DNA from: Nematostella vectensis
Lineage: Eukaryota; Cnidaria; Anthozoa; Actiniaria; Edwardsiidae
Reading direction: 5' to 3'
Assembly: GCF_932526225.1 (NCBI RefSeq)
Contig: NC_064034.1
Coordinates: 16,194,887 to 16,258,886, forward strand
DNA: 64,000 nt
The position numbers were made by a program, and so were the translations under genes. Position 1 is the stretch's first letter; each line of letters opens with the position of its first letter. This document shows positions 25,011 through 37,800 of the stretch, piece by piece. Under the pieces are notes generated by a model that was given only the letters and a program-made list of their open reading frames with translations, was not told the origin of the DNA and made no database searches.

Positions 25011-28000
25011 TCAGTTTCTGGAATTCCTGCTTTGTGACACTCCATCTGTAGGCACCAGGTATTCAGTGTTAGGCTTCTCGAGTGAGTCATAAACAGGAGA
25101 GGTAGGGACATCTGGCAACTTATCTATAGGGGCTTCATCCATTTCTTCAAGCACATCATATACGGGGGACGTCACGGCCCGAGGACCCTTTCCAGTAGAG
25201 GTCTCACTATTTTCAAGGACACCATATACAAGTCCATCAGACGGTGGACTTTGTCCCCTTGTCGACTGATCAAGACTTTGATACGACGGCGGTTCTGTTG
25301 TGTTGCTTGGGTTGGTTGGCAGTTTGTTTAGCGCCCTGGTGTCTGCATAATCGTACGTGTCTGATGCTTTTTCTGTTGGCCGTGGCGCTCGAATGTTGTC
25401 CGTCCCTGCGTCGTCAGGTAAAATTGTCAGATACTCGGGGGTTTCCGTCGCAAAGGATGAACCATGTGCTTTTTCCTGTTAAGCGATAAAAAAAATAAAC
25501 GGATACACAGAAGAAATGAATAAGAAAATTAAGTAATTATTAATAAAAAAAAGAAATCATTGATAAAAAAAACAACAAAGTAATCATTAATAAAGAAAAT
25601 TTAGTAGAAACCGGGCCGACAGTAAGGTAGATAGGCGATTGTTAGGTAAGTTTAAGGGTGGATGATTAAGTATAAGCCGGAGAATATGTTTTCCTTTAAA
25701 AGGTATACAGCTATTTCAATAAACGTTGTCCAGCGCTCTGCCGCACGCGCCCATACCGCGAGGTAGTATGGGTAATATATGTTGTTTCAAGCTCTGCCAT
25801 CCTTCACCGCCGACACGAACTTGGTTGGACGCTATCAGGATGGCAGTACAGTCTGATAATTTTCTAAATATATATACAGGGAAATAAGAGCAGGTTTGGC
25901 ACCTATCCCGTAAGAGCTGTCAAACGGAGACTCCGTAGCTACACTAAAAGAAAACCTGTTGGCAAAGTGCCTGAACGAAATAGCAACGACGACGGCGACC
26001 GACTGCATACTATAATAAAACCTATAATCTTATTCCTGGCATAGTAAACAAGGATAGTGTAGTTTTCAGCGCACACGTTCCCGTCCTCGCTATACCATGA
26101 AAACTGGAGTTTTCACGTTGTCGTTTGAAGAAAAACGGCTGAAATGTATCAGACAGAATCCATTTCAGAGTATATTTCACGTCTGGCTCTTTGAATTCTC
26201 AATTGCTTTCTGCCGTCGTCTTTTGCGTTGCCGTTGCCGTCCCTATTTTTGTCCCTATTTTTGCAGATACCTTTTACAATTGTACGCGGCACATAGAAAG
26301 AAATGCCGCAGTGTCTTCGATAGATAATGCAAGAAACTGTACCATCCAGATAACTTACCAGCGAAGGTCTATAAGACTGCGGCATATTAACTAAAAAACT
26401 TGTTACATACAACATATATTACCCATCCCACCTCGTGGTATGGGCACGTGCGGCAGAGCGCTCTTGTACAACGTTGATTGAAATAGCTATATTATAGGCT
26501 TAGTCTCTGCGATCCTTCGCATAGCAAATGTTTAATAGTGTATATTCTACATAAGGGGTGAGGAGTGACAAGTACGAGTTTATTGGATACCATATTACAA
26601 ACTTAATGTAAAAATATACAAACATGTTCATGTATCAACTAGCAGAAAACTGGGGAAAACAACCCCGGAAAAAACGACGCGGTATGCAAAACTGGTAAGG
26701 TCAAGTGAAATGCGAATGTAATTACCTAAATATTTAGGCATGAGGGAACCTCTAGAGAACGCTCAAGGCGCGAATTCCGAATGCCCAATATTAACACATC
26801 TTCATACCTTATTTTCTCGTACCAGTGGTTGGTATGCGGGTTGTCCAATATGATCTTCTGATAGTGCTTCATACAACCCTTCGGTTAGCCTTGGCTTCAC
26901 CTCAACAACGTCATCGTATACGTCACACGCCTTGTTGACATGGCAACATGTGTCGCTTTGCATTTCACGGTTGTCGTAGATATTGGAGGAGCCCCTCCTC
27001 TCGGCAATCAGGTTTTTGAGATGACGACTGCTGCCTGGCGGTTTTGCGAGAGCTCTGTCGTACACAGGATTAGCTATACAAAACAAAACACCGATAAATT
27101 GATTGAAGCCTCGATCAAACGGAGATTAGAGTTGTTAAGAATAGATAAGAGTTCCAACTTTCATGTCCGTTTGACTATGCACTCACACTCATCGACTCTC
27201 ACTGACTCTCATTCACTTTTTGACATTGGAATGTTGAAATTCGACATGAAAGTTGATCAGAGTTGGCGCCGTTTGATCGCGCGAATGATGAGGTATAAGA
27301 GTATTCTGGTCAGCAGTTTTCACAAAAAGTGAATTTTAACGTGAAATTCCCGATTCAGTTTTGAATCCTGAAGTCAAATAATTATTTTAAATTCCAAAAC
27401 TCAATCTTATGTTTACCCCCCCCCCCCCCCCCGAAAATTGGACTCGTTTTTCCTTTGAAAGGACACGTGAGAAGCGCGCGCATGTGTAGATGAGAGTAGC
27501 ACGGGCTGGTTGTTTAACCACTCACAAAGACCGTTTGATCGGAACCCTGAGAGAGCTAGAAAGAGCGGAACTATCATCAGCTCTCATTTCCGTTTGATCA
27601 AGGCTTTATAGTGTAACACAAGGTTTGGCCACAATTCACACTTAAATTTCAATATAGATCGGCCACAGCAAACAATCGTAAAAAAAAAAATCAATGATAT
27701 GATAATAATAACCATTCTTACTATCCACAGAACTATTTTCACGAGTTTGACAGAACTTACAGTTACAAACAGTGGTCGCAGTGAGGATTTAAAAATCAAG
27801 ACTTTATTTACTTCCTGAAGCACTGAAACTTTCTGAGTTAAACCTTGGCTGGAAAAATATTTTCAAGGTTGTCCTTTTTGTTTTGGATGCTACTTTAACA
27901 ACTATCATCAAAAAAATTATTTTACTACACAAAGCACTACATATAAATTATGCGCAGCGACGAGTAATTTCGCGGGAGATCGAGTTTAACATTCCCTTGT

Positions 28001-31000
28001 GCTCGCCTAGAGATTATCGTACAAACAATATATATTTTTAAACAAGGCGAATAATGCACCTATCAATGTAAAGCCGGTGGTGGTGGTGGTGGTGGTGGGG
28101 GGGGGGGGGGGGATGGACTGGTGCGGTGTGGTGCGGTGCTCACTACAGATGCTTGGTTGCTTCTTAACTTGATTTGTTATTCTCGGTTTTGAGAATGTTT
28201 GCACACTTGATGTTTCACTGTTTTACACTATTCAACGCATTCATAAAAAGAAATCGCATGTTATATAGTTCATGCTATCTCTATATCTCTTGGCAGGGGA
28301 TATTTGATCACAATAATATAGCTCGGGGGAAGGATGTTCCTTAAAATTTGGCTCCACAATTTGGCCCAAGGGTAACGAATTTGACTGGGAAAATCGCAAA
28401 AATGTAAAATCCCCACCCCTTGCCGCACCTCCCCCCACCGCCTTAACATTGATAGGTTCATAAAACAAAACCACTTGTCAAAGCCTCGATTCCGTGTGAG
28501 ATAAAGCGTTACTTCCCATGTTCGTAATAATGACTTATCGCTTACCCAATGCAGGAAGACGGCGCTTGTGGAAGCTTGAAGATTGGTCAGAAGGCTCGCA
28601 GTACACAGCCTCGTCATATATGGCACTTTTCCCTCCACCAACATGATTATTATTATTGTTGTTCTGAGTAAAAATACAGATTAGAATGAGCCCAATCTCC
28701 TTTTAAGGGGGGGGAGACTATCTAGAAAAGTAGACGGGGGTGATCGTACCATCTTTTAGGGTATAAAATTTAGACAACCTGCCATCCCTTAGGAAGGGAA
28801 GGGTTGAAGGATTTTTCCGATTATGCTATTTCTTCGAGTATAAAATTTGACCAGCTGCTATTCCTTAGGAGGTGTTTAACGTTTTTTTTTTATTCTGTTA
28901 CCTCTTAGCGTATAAAATTCAACCAATTGCTATTCCGAAGGGGGTGTTTGGCATTTTTTACCGATTCTGCCATCTCTTAGTGTTAAAAATTCCTTCGACC
29001 AGACCTAATTTGTTATGTCTTAGGGGGAAGAATTTCTGTTAACCACGACAAGTGCCATCCTTTAGGGTAACATTTTAAGGGGTGGAGGGGAGGGGGTTTA
29101 TGTGGTCACACTTAAACATTGGCATATTCAGTATGTAACTTTTTAAACATTTAACGATTAAAAGTTCGCATTATTTTTGTTAACAAATTGCATCATTGAG
29201 TACGTGCATTCAAGAAAATATGCATGGTTTGGTTAGAAGCTAGAGTTAGGATGTAGTCCAATCACACAGTTTATCTAAAGCCTATATTCTTTGCAGATCT
29301 AAACTCAACTATCTCTTTTATTGGATAGTAGAAATGTGTATCTAGGCTTATTTCTATTTGTTTTATTTTACCAAAAAGGATTTTTGTCACTCTTGTCCTC
29401 CTAGTTGTAACCTCGTCCTTGCTAAAGTTACTTATATGACCAGCAACTACTGAAACAACTGACTTAATGAATATAATAAACCAAGGCTCTAAAGCAACAC
29501 AGTTTCAAGTAACTCACCTGGCCTGTTGAGTTCATGATTACTGTAAACGTAAAAAAATTTTTTTTTAAGAAATATTATTGATTATGATACCCCATCTGCC
29601 TCCCTAGTTAGTGAAACGACAATACATACCAGTCATGTCCGCGCTATATGCTTCCTCATTTCTGGATAAAGAGTATAAAGCAGTAGTTAGTTGGAAAGAC
29701 CTTCACTTGAAAGTAGGAGCAAAATCATTTTCTTTAAAGAGCGGGGAAAAGAAAGTGAAAAAGAAAATGATATGCAAGATTGTCAGTATTATAAGGCAAA
29801 CTTCTGGAAATTACCTGAATGAATACAGAACAATTAGAAATGAGGTTGCACTTGGAGAACTTATGTTTTGTAACCCGCAGTACTTCATGGATGTCAAATG
29901 AATGCAAATAAGCATAAATAAAAAGAAATCTAGCCTTCAAAACCTGTAACATTTTTGTTCATGTTCTGGTGAACATTTTTCACATGGCTTTCAGCTTACC
30001 AGGATTTACATGCTACACCGCAATGTGAGTTGCAATATAACATTGATTTTAGAGTGGAACCTTATTTTAAAAAAAGGTGCATACATGAGCAGCCACTTAC
30101 CTATGTTTCCATATCTTAAACATTGCTATCACGTACCTTTGTTTCTTTCTGTGTTTCAAAATACACCATATCAGAAGACTGATAATGCTGACACAGATTA
30201 CAGCAGCTGCAGCAGAGATAGCGGTGATGGTGACTGAGGTCTCGTGCTTCTGGCCATCCCCCTTCCTGGCACTGCCTGGCACAGAGTTTGCTGTGGTCGT
30301 GGGACTGTCACTGGGATTTGTGTCTGGTGGGCTCACATGTTCAGTAGTATGGCCCTAAATGAGTTTGATTTTGTATTTAGTAAATGTCTATGTTTATTCA
30401 CAAGACAAAGTATTTGTGTGTGACAAAGTCTAGCTAGTCTGTTGGTGCGCTAAGACTGCCAGAAGACCACACCCTTGCCAGAACTTAAAGCGTAGGCTGT
30501 GCCCTAGAAATGATTCTCTAGCAGATAAGTGCATAAACAAGTCATGATTGCCTAGGCGTATCAATGGAAACAGTACTTTACATGATATAAAGTCAAAATA
30601 CCCCTGGGTACGGGCCTGTAAAAGTGCACATACAGCATGGTCCAGTCAAAGGCATAAAAAACAGGATGAATAAGAAATGATTTCTATATTTATTATTTGT
30701 AGGTAAGCAGTGTACACATGGGAATTTGGGAGAAGTGTAAAATACCCCTTTTTTGGTATGCAGTAAAGTATAGCAGTTCATTACCTTAATGGTGTGTGTA
30801 GACTTTACAGAACTTTTGGTTGGTGTAAAAGTAAATTCTGCTGTTGATGCCTCAGTCGTTGTTGATCCTTCAGTAGTACTAGGCTTCTTGGTTGTATATG
30901 CTTCAGTTTTTGTTGTTGCTTGAGCTGCAGTGGTTGATTCAAATTCTGCTGTTGATGCCTCATTTGTTGTAGATTCTTCAGTAGTACTAGGTTTAATGGT

Positions 31001-34000
31001 TGTATATTCTTTTGTTTTTGTGGTTGCTTGAGTTGCAGTGGTTGATTCTGTTGTAATTTTAGCAGTTATGGTTGATGTTTGTGGTCTATTAGTAGTTATT
31101 TTGGGTATTGTTATAGGTGTTTTGGGTGCTTTAGTGGTTTTTGGTGTCTCAGTAGTGGTAGGTGCTACTGTTGTTGAAGAGAATATGTCATCTGTAACAA
31201 AAACAAATGCAGAGTAAATGAACACAAAAAATATAATTGGGTAAGGCATTTGTGCTTCTACTAGGGTATATTTATAACTGGGAAAAACCTTACATGATAG
31301 AGTTCCTTTAATTTTTAAAACAATACAACTTGCTAGGGTCTTGTCGTTTGTCCCATTGCAGCGAATTGGCACCCTCACAATCCTCCCATTGTAGGACTGA
31401 CTTGACTGCCACTACAAACAAACAAAACTAAATTAATTATAGTAGTTTAGATATCAAAAAAGAAGCTAAAAACAATTTGCATACCGTCAACAAATTAGTC
31501 CAATAGTTCGGTGAGTAGAACCCAAACAGGGTTCCTTCTCTGACTTGACTCCACACCCCTTTGTCCCAGTACTGAGGGAGACCGTTTATGTCACATCTTG
31601 GGTATTGGACTTGGGAAACTGATGGCGCTTTGATGGGCTCTTTGTGAGACGATGATAAATCAACCACCGGGAGTTTACTGTCAAGGGAACCTTCAGCCTG
31701 TAACTGTATTGTGCAGCCTGTCAGGGAAAAACAATGTTATTGTCAATGAGAGTGGAACCCTCTAAGCTCTCTTAAGTTTGCAGGGAGTTCAAGCTATCCA
31801 AGTAGAAATGACTCAGGAGAAATAAAATATTAGACAATTGAAATTGCTTTGGACTTGCTGAAAGCTAGCAGCTTGTTCTTGTATCTCAAAGTTATAAGCC
31901 TCATTTCTATGGAGGAATATTGCATAAGCGTTATGGGCAGACATGAACAATCTCAGTTTTGCCAAGAAAAGGGGTAGCAAGGGTATCTCCAAAATTCGAA
32001 AGTATCACAAATATTTCACAGTCTCGGAATCTTGACGTTTTTTATGCGTTTCAAAAACTCGCTTTTTCAAAAATTTTCTACCACGGTCTCGGCGTCTCTG
32101 ATTTTTAATTCCTCAGGATCGCAAATTCGATCTGTTTCATATTATTACCATGCTACAGATTTCCAGGGTTTTTTTTCGTGTGTAGCAAGAATGTATTGTA
32201 ACTCTACTTATTCTTTTTTCAACTGATGTTTATGACATACTTCAAGAAAGTTATCCAAAAACAAGCTAAAAAAAGCTCGGGCTTGATTGTTGTTGTGGTC
32301 CGAAGTCTTGGGCTCAGATTCTGACACATTGGTCTCAGCGCCTCAGCAAATCTTGGATTTACACATTGCTTTGGTAAAATTCCATACAGTGCAAGGATAT
32401 TATGCACAGTATATTAGAAAATACCAAGGGCGAAATGTCAGTCGAGGTAAGAGAGAGCAGGTACGATTTGTGTAGTATAGGTACATTTCCTGAAGGTACT
32501 TTAACCCTTTCACTCCTGGGTACTTTTGAGTGACATTGTAAGAAAAACAGACTGAAAACAGAAACCTCCCCCCTATTTAAAGTCCAACACTGCCAGTTAA
32601 GCTAAGCTACCGCTGACCCAAGACGGTATGCCTTGAAGTTTCCAACAATGCACTGCTGTGCCTTTTTTTCTAGCGACGGCACTGCTACAGCCTGTTGCTT
32701 ACAACAGTTTTGCTTGTAATTTGCTTTAAAATTACAGCTTTTTCACATCTGGAGAGTGCCTAAGGACATCATGAAGTCTTTTTGGGCATAATTAATGCTG
32801 TGCTTATGGATGTTTGCATGTTGAGGTTAATTCAATGGGATAATTCCTTGTCTGGGCTTCACCAAGTGAAAAAGGAATTTTTCTGGTGAACCGCCTCATA
32901 CTCTCCAATGTGTTGTATGGCTTCAGGGCAAAGAGACTTATAAAAAAACTGTTATGATTCTGGGGGAGGAGATTGCCCGCCTGTCTGTCAAGGTGTTTCC
33001 AAGACTCCTATGATGCAGTGCAGGCATGCAAAATAGGCTAAATATGGTGACTCGCTTCTAATGGAGGTTCTAGCATTGATTATTGTGACTGATTGCTGTA
33101 AAATGGGACCTGACGGAGCGCAATAAAGGTATCTATTTGTGACTTGATCTGTGTTTGCTTGTCTCTATTTGTAGTTCGGAATTTTGTGTCCTTTTTGGTA
33201 ATAAATGTTTTTAAGTTTAAGCATTTGTTTACGAATTGGTCAGAAATCAAGGTTGATATTTTGACAAAAGAGTAAATTCTATTACATTGCTTGGATGCGC
33301 TTTTGAAGGTCGTCTATGCCTTGGATGAATCTATGAGTACCCGGGTCTGGTGATGTTTAGTTTGCATTTTTGACATTTTGGAGTTGGGCCTATATTTTAC
33401 AGGCGTCTCAGGGTGTTATGGCAATGAAAGACTTTATTCTGCACTATAGAGGAGGGGTTAAAAGTTATTGGTTTTAACTCTATTTATGAGTTTACCGCCA
33501 GGGCAATGTAATAAATAAAAGTATTGTATTGGAATTAAGTTATTTTTTAGAAATTTCTAAAAGGTTGTTTATAAAATGAGTTGCTGTAAACCCTTAATTA
33601 TTGCTTTAAGAATTGCAAGTGATTTCTAATCCTTTTCCTTTGCCATTAATGCAATTCTTTGGGGTTGATTTCTGGGACTGATCTTGGTATTGTTTCAGGT
33701 CCTGGGATCAGTTGGGGTACTTTTGGTGATCATTTCGGGTCCTGGGATCTGTTGGGGTACTTTTCGGGATCATTTCGGGTCCTGGGATAGTTTTGGGTCC
33801 TGTTCTCGACTACCCTCTGCACTTGCTAAAGCAGGCTAAAATTATGCAATGTGAAGCTTGTCTCCAAGGATACCACATTTCTCTACAGCTCAACTACCCA
33901 TATCAATATTAAACCGTCTACAGTATCTTTTAATAAAGATCATAGAGAATATGATCAAAATAGAAAGAATCGCAAGCAGACAAATGACACACCATTGCCC

Positions 34001-34374
34001 TGTGGGATGATACGGAGATCTTTAAAGAATTTTCACAACAAAAGGAACTTACTTGCAATCTTGGTACGGAATAATCGATTTGAGTAGCACCGAGACTCTG
34101 ATGAAGTGGCTCCCATAACAAATGTTGAGAACGCATGGCTACATCGACATTTGCAGTTGGACATCGGCGAATCAGTGTTGAACTGAGAACAGCTAGAGCG
34201 GCAAGGTATTTCCCTCCAGTTACCATCTGGGGTGGCTTCTATGTTGTTAGGGATAACATCTGGCATATTCATCTCTCTCTCGATCTCGAAAGAGAGCCCA
34301 TTGGATGATGATATACATGCTAGCAGTGCCGCTACGACATAACTCCACTTCGATACAGCTGCCATTTCCTTCAT
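25011..34374 (-). CDS. Receptor B: type I membrane protein with a long tyrosine-rich tail
   Basis: Ten exons: 34374-34053, 31717-31485, 31411-31294, 31191-30785, 30354-30137, 29661-29630, 29540-29518, 28663-28546, 27073-26808, 25475-25011. Phases are 1,0,1,0,2,1,0,1,0, identical to receptor A, giving 733 aa. A signal peptide (MAAVSKWSYVVAALLACISS) precedes a Cys-rich ectodomain almost identical to that of receptor C. A ~135-aa Thr-rich mucin-like stalk with internal repeats follows (TTAAQATTKTEAYTTKKPST). The membrane segment is ~401-426 (ITAISAAAAVICVSIISLLI), then KHRKKQR. The ~307-aa tail carries at least 15 tyrosines, among them YDEAVYCEP, YEAL, YQPL, YLTI, YQSL, LVYGVL (fits the ITIM consensus), YDVL and YDSL. 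The spacing of the YxxL pairs is wider than a canonical ITAM. The motifs predict SH2-domain binding (SHP- or Src-type). Ligand and function are unknown. Confidence 0.8.
25709..26488. mobile_element. MITE with ~75-bp TIRs in receptor B last intron
   Basis: The left end AGCTATTTCAATAAACGTTG and the following GCGCTCTGCCGCACG are matched in inverse at 26,408-26,488 (GCGGCAGAGCGCTC, then CAACGTTGATTGAAATAGCT). The interior shows no transposase. The inverted repeats also include the ACCTCGTGGTATGGG / CCATACCGCGAGGT segment. Confidence 0.75.
27106..27606. mobile_element. MITE in receptor B intron 8
   Basis: AAGCCTCGATCAAACGGAGA at the left and TTTCCGTTTGATCAAGGCTT at the right are inverted repeats. 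The interior has further inverted copies (CAACTTTCATGTCCGTTTGA and the reverse CATGAAAGTTGATC). It contains a C homopolymer at ~27,418-27,432. Confidence 0.7.
28755..29040. repeat. ~72-bp degenerate tandem repeat in receptor B intron 7
   Basis: Four imperfect units share 'cttag-gtataaaatt--accagctgctattccttagg-gggtgtt' followed by a T-run and 'gattctgccat'. Non-coding. Confidence 0.55.
31985..32370. repeat. Dispersed repeat, copy 2 (relative of 5,110-5,515)
   Basis: Shares with 5,110-5,515 the ordered blocks CAGTCTCGGAATC, TTTTCTACCAC, TCTCGG and the GCAAATTCGATCTGT region, in the same orientation. Lies in receptor B intron 1. Confidence 0.5.
33655..33830. repeat. ~56-bp tandem repeat in receptor B intron 1
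   Basis: Three units built on 'ggtcctgggatc(a/t)gttggggta' and 'cttttcgggatcatttcg'. Non-coding. Confidence 0.55.
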
Positions 34375-34867
34375 GTCCTGTTTACAGATCGATCCCGTGA
34401 TGCGTATCGGTATGACTTCCGGTTTTCATTTCTGAAGTGTTTCAAACCCAGGGGTGCATTTTCATGTACCCTCTCACGACAGCTTAAACAAGCTCATTGT
34501 AAAAATAAATGAAAAACGGCTCGCAATCTTACATTATTTTGGATTAATTACAACTCATTCGAAGAGTTTATCTCAAAATAGTCTAAAAAAGTGCTTCGAC
34601 ACTTCCGTTCCATTTTATTTCCGGTACAAGAAGCCTGGTGACCAAAACAGAGATTCAGGCAAAACCGCCGAATTCATTTCGCTGATTTTGCCATTGTGAG
34701 GCAAACCAGTCGACATTATTTGGTGATCTGAGTGTATATTCTTGACCATTGTGGTTTCATTATCTTAATTATGTTTTTTTTCTGCTGGTTACATTTCGAA
34801 GAAGTCGAAGATTTACTTATTCGTATTTAGGAACGGACAACCCTCTCTCTCCATTGCTGTCGCGAAA
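34375..34867. promoter_or_regulatory. Divergent upstream region of receptor B and NAPE-PLD
   Basis: A 493-bp gap between the minus-strand start of receptor B (34374) and the plus-strand start of NAPE-PLD (34868), which probably holds both promoters and 5'UTRs. No clear TATA element is visible. An 81-residue frame at 34,454 has no recognisable domain. Confidence 0.4.
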
Positions 34868-37800
34868 ATGGAGGAAAAGCAAACTCCCGTTATCCAGGTG
34901 ACGAAAGCCAAGCGTGTAAATGGTCGGTATGTTACTCCTTGGGGAGGTGAAAGACCATCAGTAGGGCAAGCCGTACAATTTATGATGGAGGGAAAGGATC
35001 GGGGTGTTGGAGGGACTTGGAAAGAATTATATCAATTCAAAACACAGGTAGGATCTTACTGAAGTCATGTGAATATGCAATGTTTATACTTATTACGCTT
35101 GCGTTTAGTTCTTATTCAGGGCACGCGTTAGTAAACCTAGAGTAAAACTCAATGTCTTAATGGGGGAGGGCGGGGTTAGTATTTTGTGACATAATCCTCC
35201 TCTGCACGCTACGATTCTTATACTACCGAACAGACAGGAAACGAAGCGATAAGGTGCCCAAAGGCCGTACCTGTCGTACATATTTTTTTATTAGGAAATT
35301 TTACCCTGGGGGGTTCTCCAGGGTAAAGACGCCCTAAAAGAAAAACTTACCCCCCTAAAAAAACCCGAGTTCATAAGTAGTAACATAGTGTATAACAAAG
35401 TTTCAAATAATAAATTGCCAGTGTTTTGTTAGAATTGGAAGTATAAAATGCTCTAAAAAACATTGGCTGATAAAATTTCTTTTATAATGCACTAGTCATT
35501 TGAAACCCCCACCCCCATGGTCCCGGGGAAGGGTGGGGTTAAGGTGGGGGTTTAGAGCACTTTTGAACGAGAATCTGTCCCGAGGGGGTGGGGGAATTGA
35601 CAGTTTTTTTACTCTAAGACTTATCCCCACCGTGGGGGTTTGGAACAAGTGAATAGTAGTGTCACAAATATCATGTTAGTTTCTGGCTTGAGACACTTTT
35701 TCTTCTGTAGCAAGCAATTCCATGTATCAGCATGTGGCATGCTGCAAAGCGACATGTGAAAAAGCAAATATTAAAAAAATGCCAGATGAAGATGATTTAT
35801 TTTTCCATCTTTTTTGTAACTGTTATCTTCATAGTAATTGGTACAAATGTACTCGCTGAAGTGTACTGGCTTTGAAAGATAAAAAAAAGCTTATTTCAGA
35901 TGACTTGTTGTCAGGTAGTTGCCTATAGTTTGCATCCAAGGGGTAGGGGCATTTAATTGTTGTTTTGTCCCGAGGGGGTGGGGGCTTTTCTCGGTTTTGT
36001 ACAGGGTCAAAGTCTAACCCCCCACCCTTCCCTGGGACCATGGGGGTGGGGGTTTCAATTGACTAATGCATAATAGAAAGGCTTTTTCCAAAAAAATACC
36101 TGAGGCCTGATTTTGACCCCTAAAAAATACAACAAGCCACATGGGAAGACCCCCTTCTACATTTTTATATAATATTTATGACTGCATGCCCACTTCAGGG
36201 AGGCTGAAGATTTCCACTTTAGCACTTTTTGTCAGAAGACAGATTTAGCGCTGCAATTTATCAAAATTATTTTAGTATTGCACTTTCCCCTTTATACAAT
36301 GGATAAGATAGTTTGAGGATATTGGAAACCTTTCTTTTTTCCTTAGGAATTGAATGAGACTCTTCCAGTGTTACCCTTAAATCAAGAAAAAATCTCCTCA
36401 CCAGCATCAGCCCTACAAGTAACATGGCTTGGACATGCCATGCTTCTGGTACAACTTCAGGGTCTAAATATCCTCACAGATCCTCATCTAAATGAATTTG
36501 CAGGCCTTACCAGAACCCTCTCAGCTAAGCGATACCGTCCACCACCTTGTAGAGTGAATGAACTACCCGAAATAGATGCTGTTTGTATTAGCCATAATCA
36601 TTACGACCACCTTGATTATAACACAGTCCAGCAACTGAATGCACATTGCGGGAGTAACATTTACTGGTATGTTCCCATGGGTCTAGGTGATTGGATGCGG
36701 AGAAGTGGGTGTCATAATGTTGTTGAGCTTGAGTGGTGGGATGAACATATTCACCCTAAACATAGAGACAGAGAAAGGGTTAAATTCATTTTCACACCAA
36801 GCCAACATTGGAGCAGAAGGACTCTAACAGATGAGAACAAGTCACTATGGGGGAGCTGGAGTGTGGTTGGAAGTAATAAAAGATTTTTCTTTGCCGGCGA
36901 TACAGGGTACAACAAGGTGTTCCAAGAGATTGGAGAGATGTTTGGTCCATTTGATGTGGCAGCTATCCCGATTGGAGCTTATAAACCAAGGTACTTTGAC
37001 TTCACATGTGGCTGTAGATGCCATGCACGTATCTAGAGGGAGCACCACCCACCCCCCTTTGTGGCCAAAACGGTGGTCATTTCCTATTGAAGGATTGTTA
37101 ATGGGGGGCACATGGTGCGTGCACATCTTCATCAAATACTATAATCCTTTTATTATGATGCGCAAATCCTGGGTACCTGCTTGAATTACCATCAGTGTAT
37201 CAATTTTGTGGATATATTTTGCTCTTAGCGTACAACAATTCCTCTCAATGGCATTTACATCCTGCATCCACACTCTTGAAACAGAATAATGATGATGATT
37301 ATGATGAAGTGGTGATAGTATATGTCTTTATTATCTATTTGCTATATTATTGACAGGGCCGTAGCCAATATTTTTAATAGGAGGGGGCACAAAAGGAATT
37401 TTAAATGAATTTTCTCCTGTATCTTAGATAATGTCATACATTTACTGTATTTTTGGCTACTAAAAGGTACATATGGTGCAAATATTTGTCTCTTCCAGGT
37501 GGTTTCTGTCTTTTCAGCATGTTGATCCAGCAGGGGCTGTTCAGATTCACCAAGACGTCAAATCCAAACTTTCTATTGGAATCCATTGGGGAACGTTTCT
37601 GCTTGGACATGAGGTACTTTTTCTTATTGATTTTAGGGGTCCTTGATGACGGGTGCACAGCCGGGATTTGCTTCCAACAAAACACAAATTCAAAAAGTTT
37701 TGCTGAAGCAATCTTAAAAGTGTACTAAAAAAACAGCAAGCTAAATCAGTGCAAATGCTTGGTGCGTGTGACTGACAATTTTTAGCAGCCAAAATTACAC

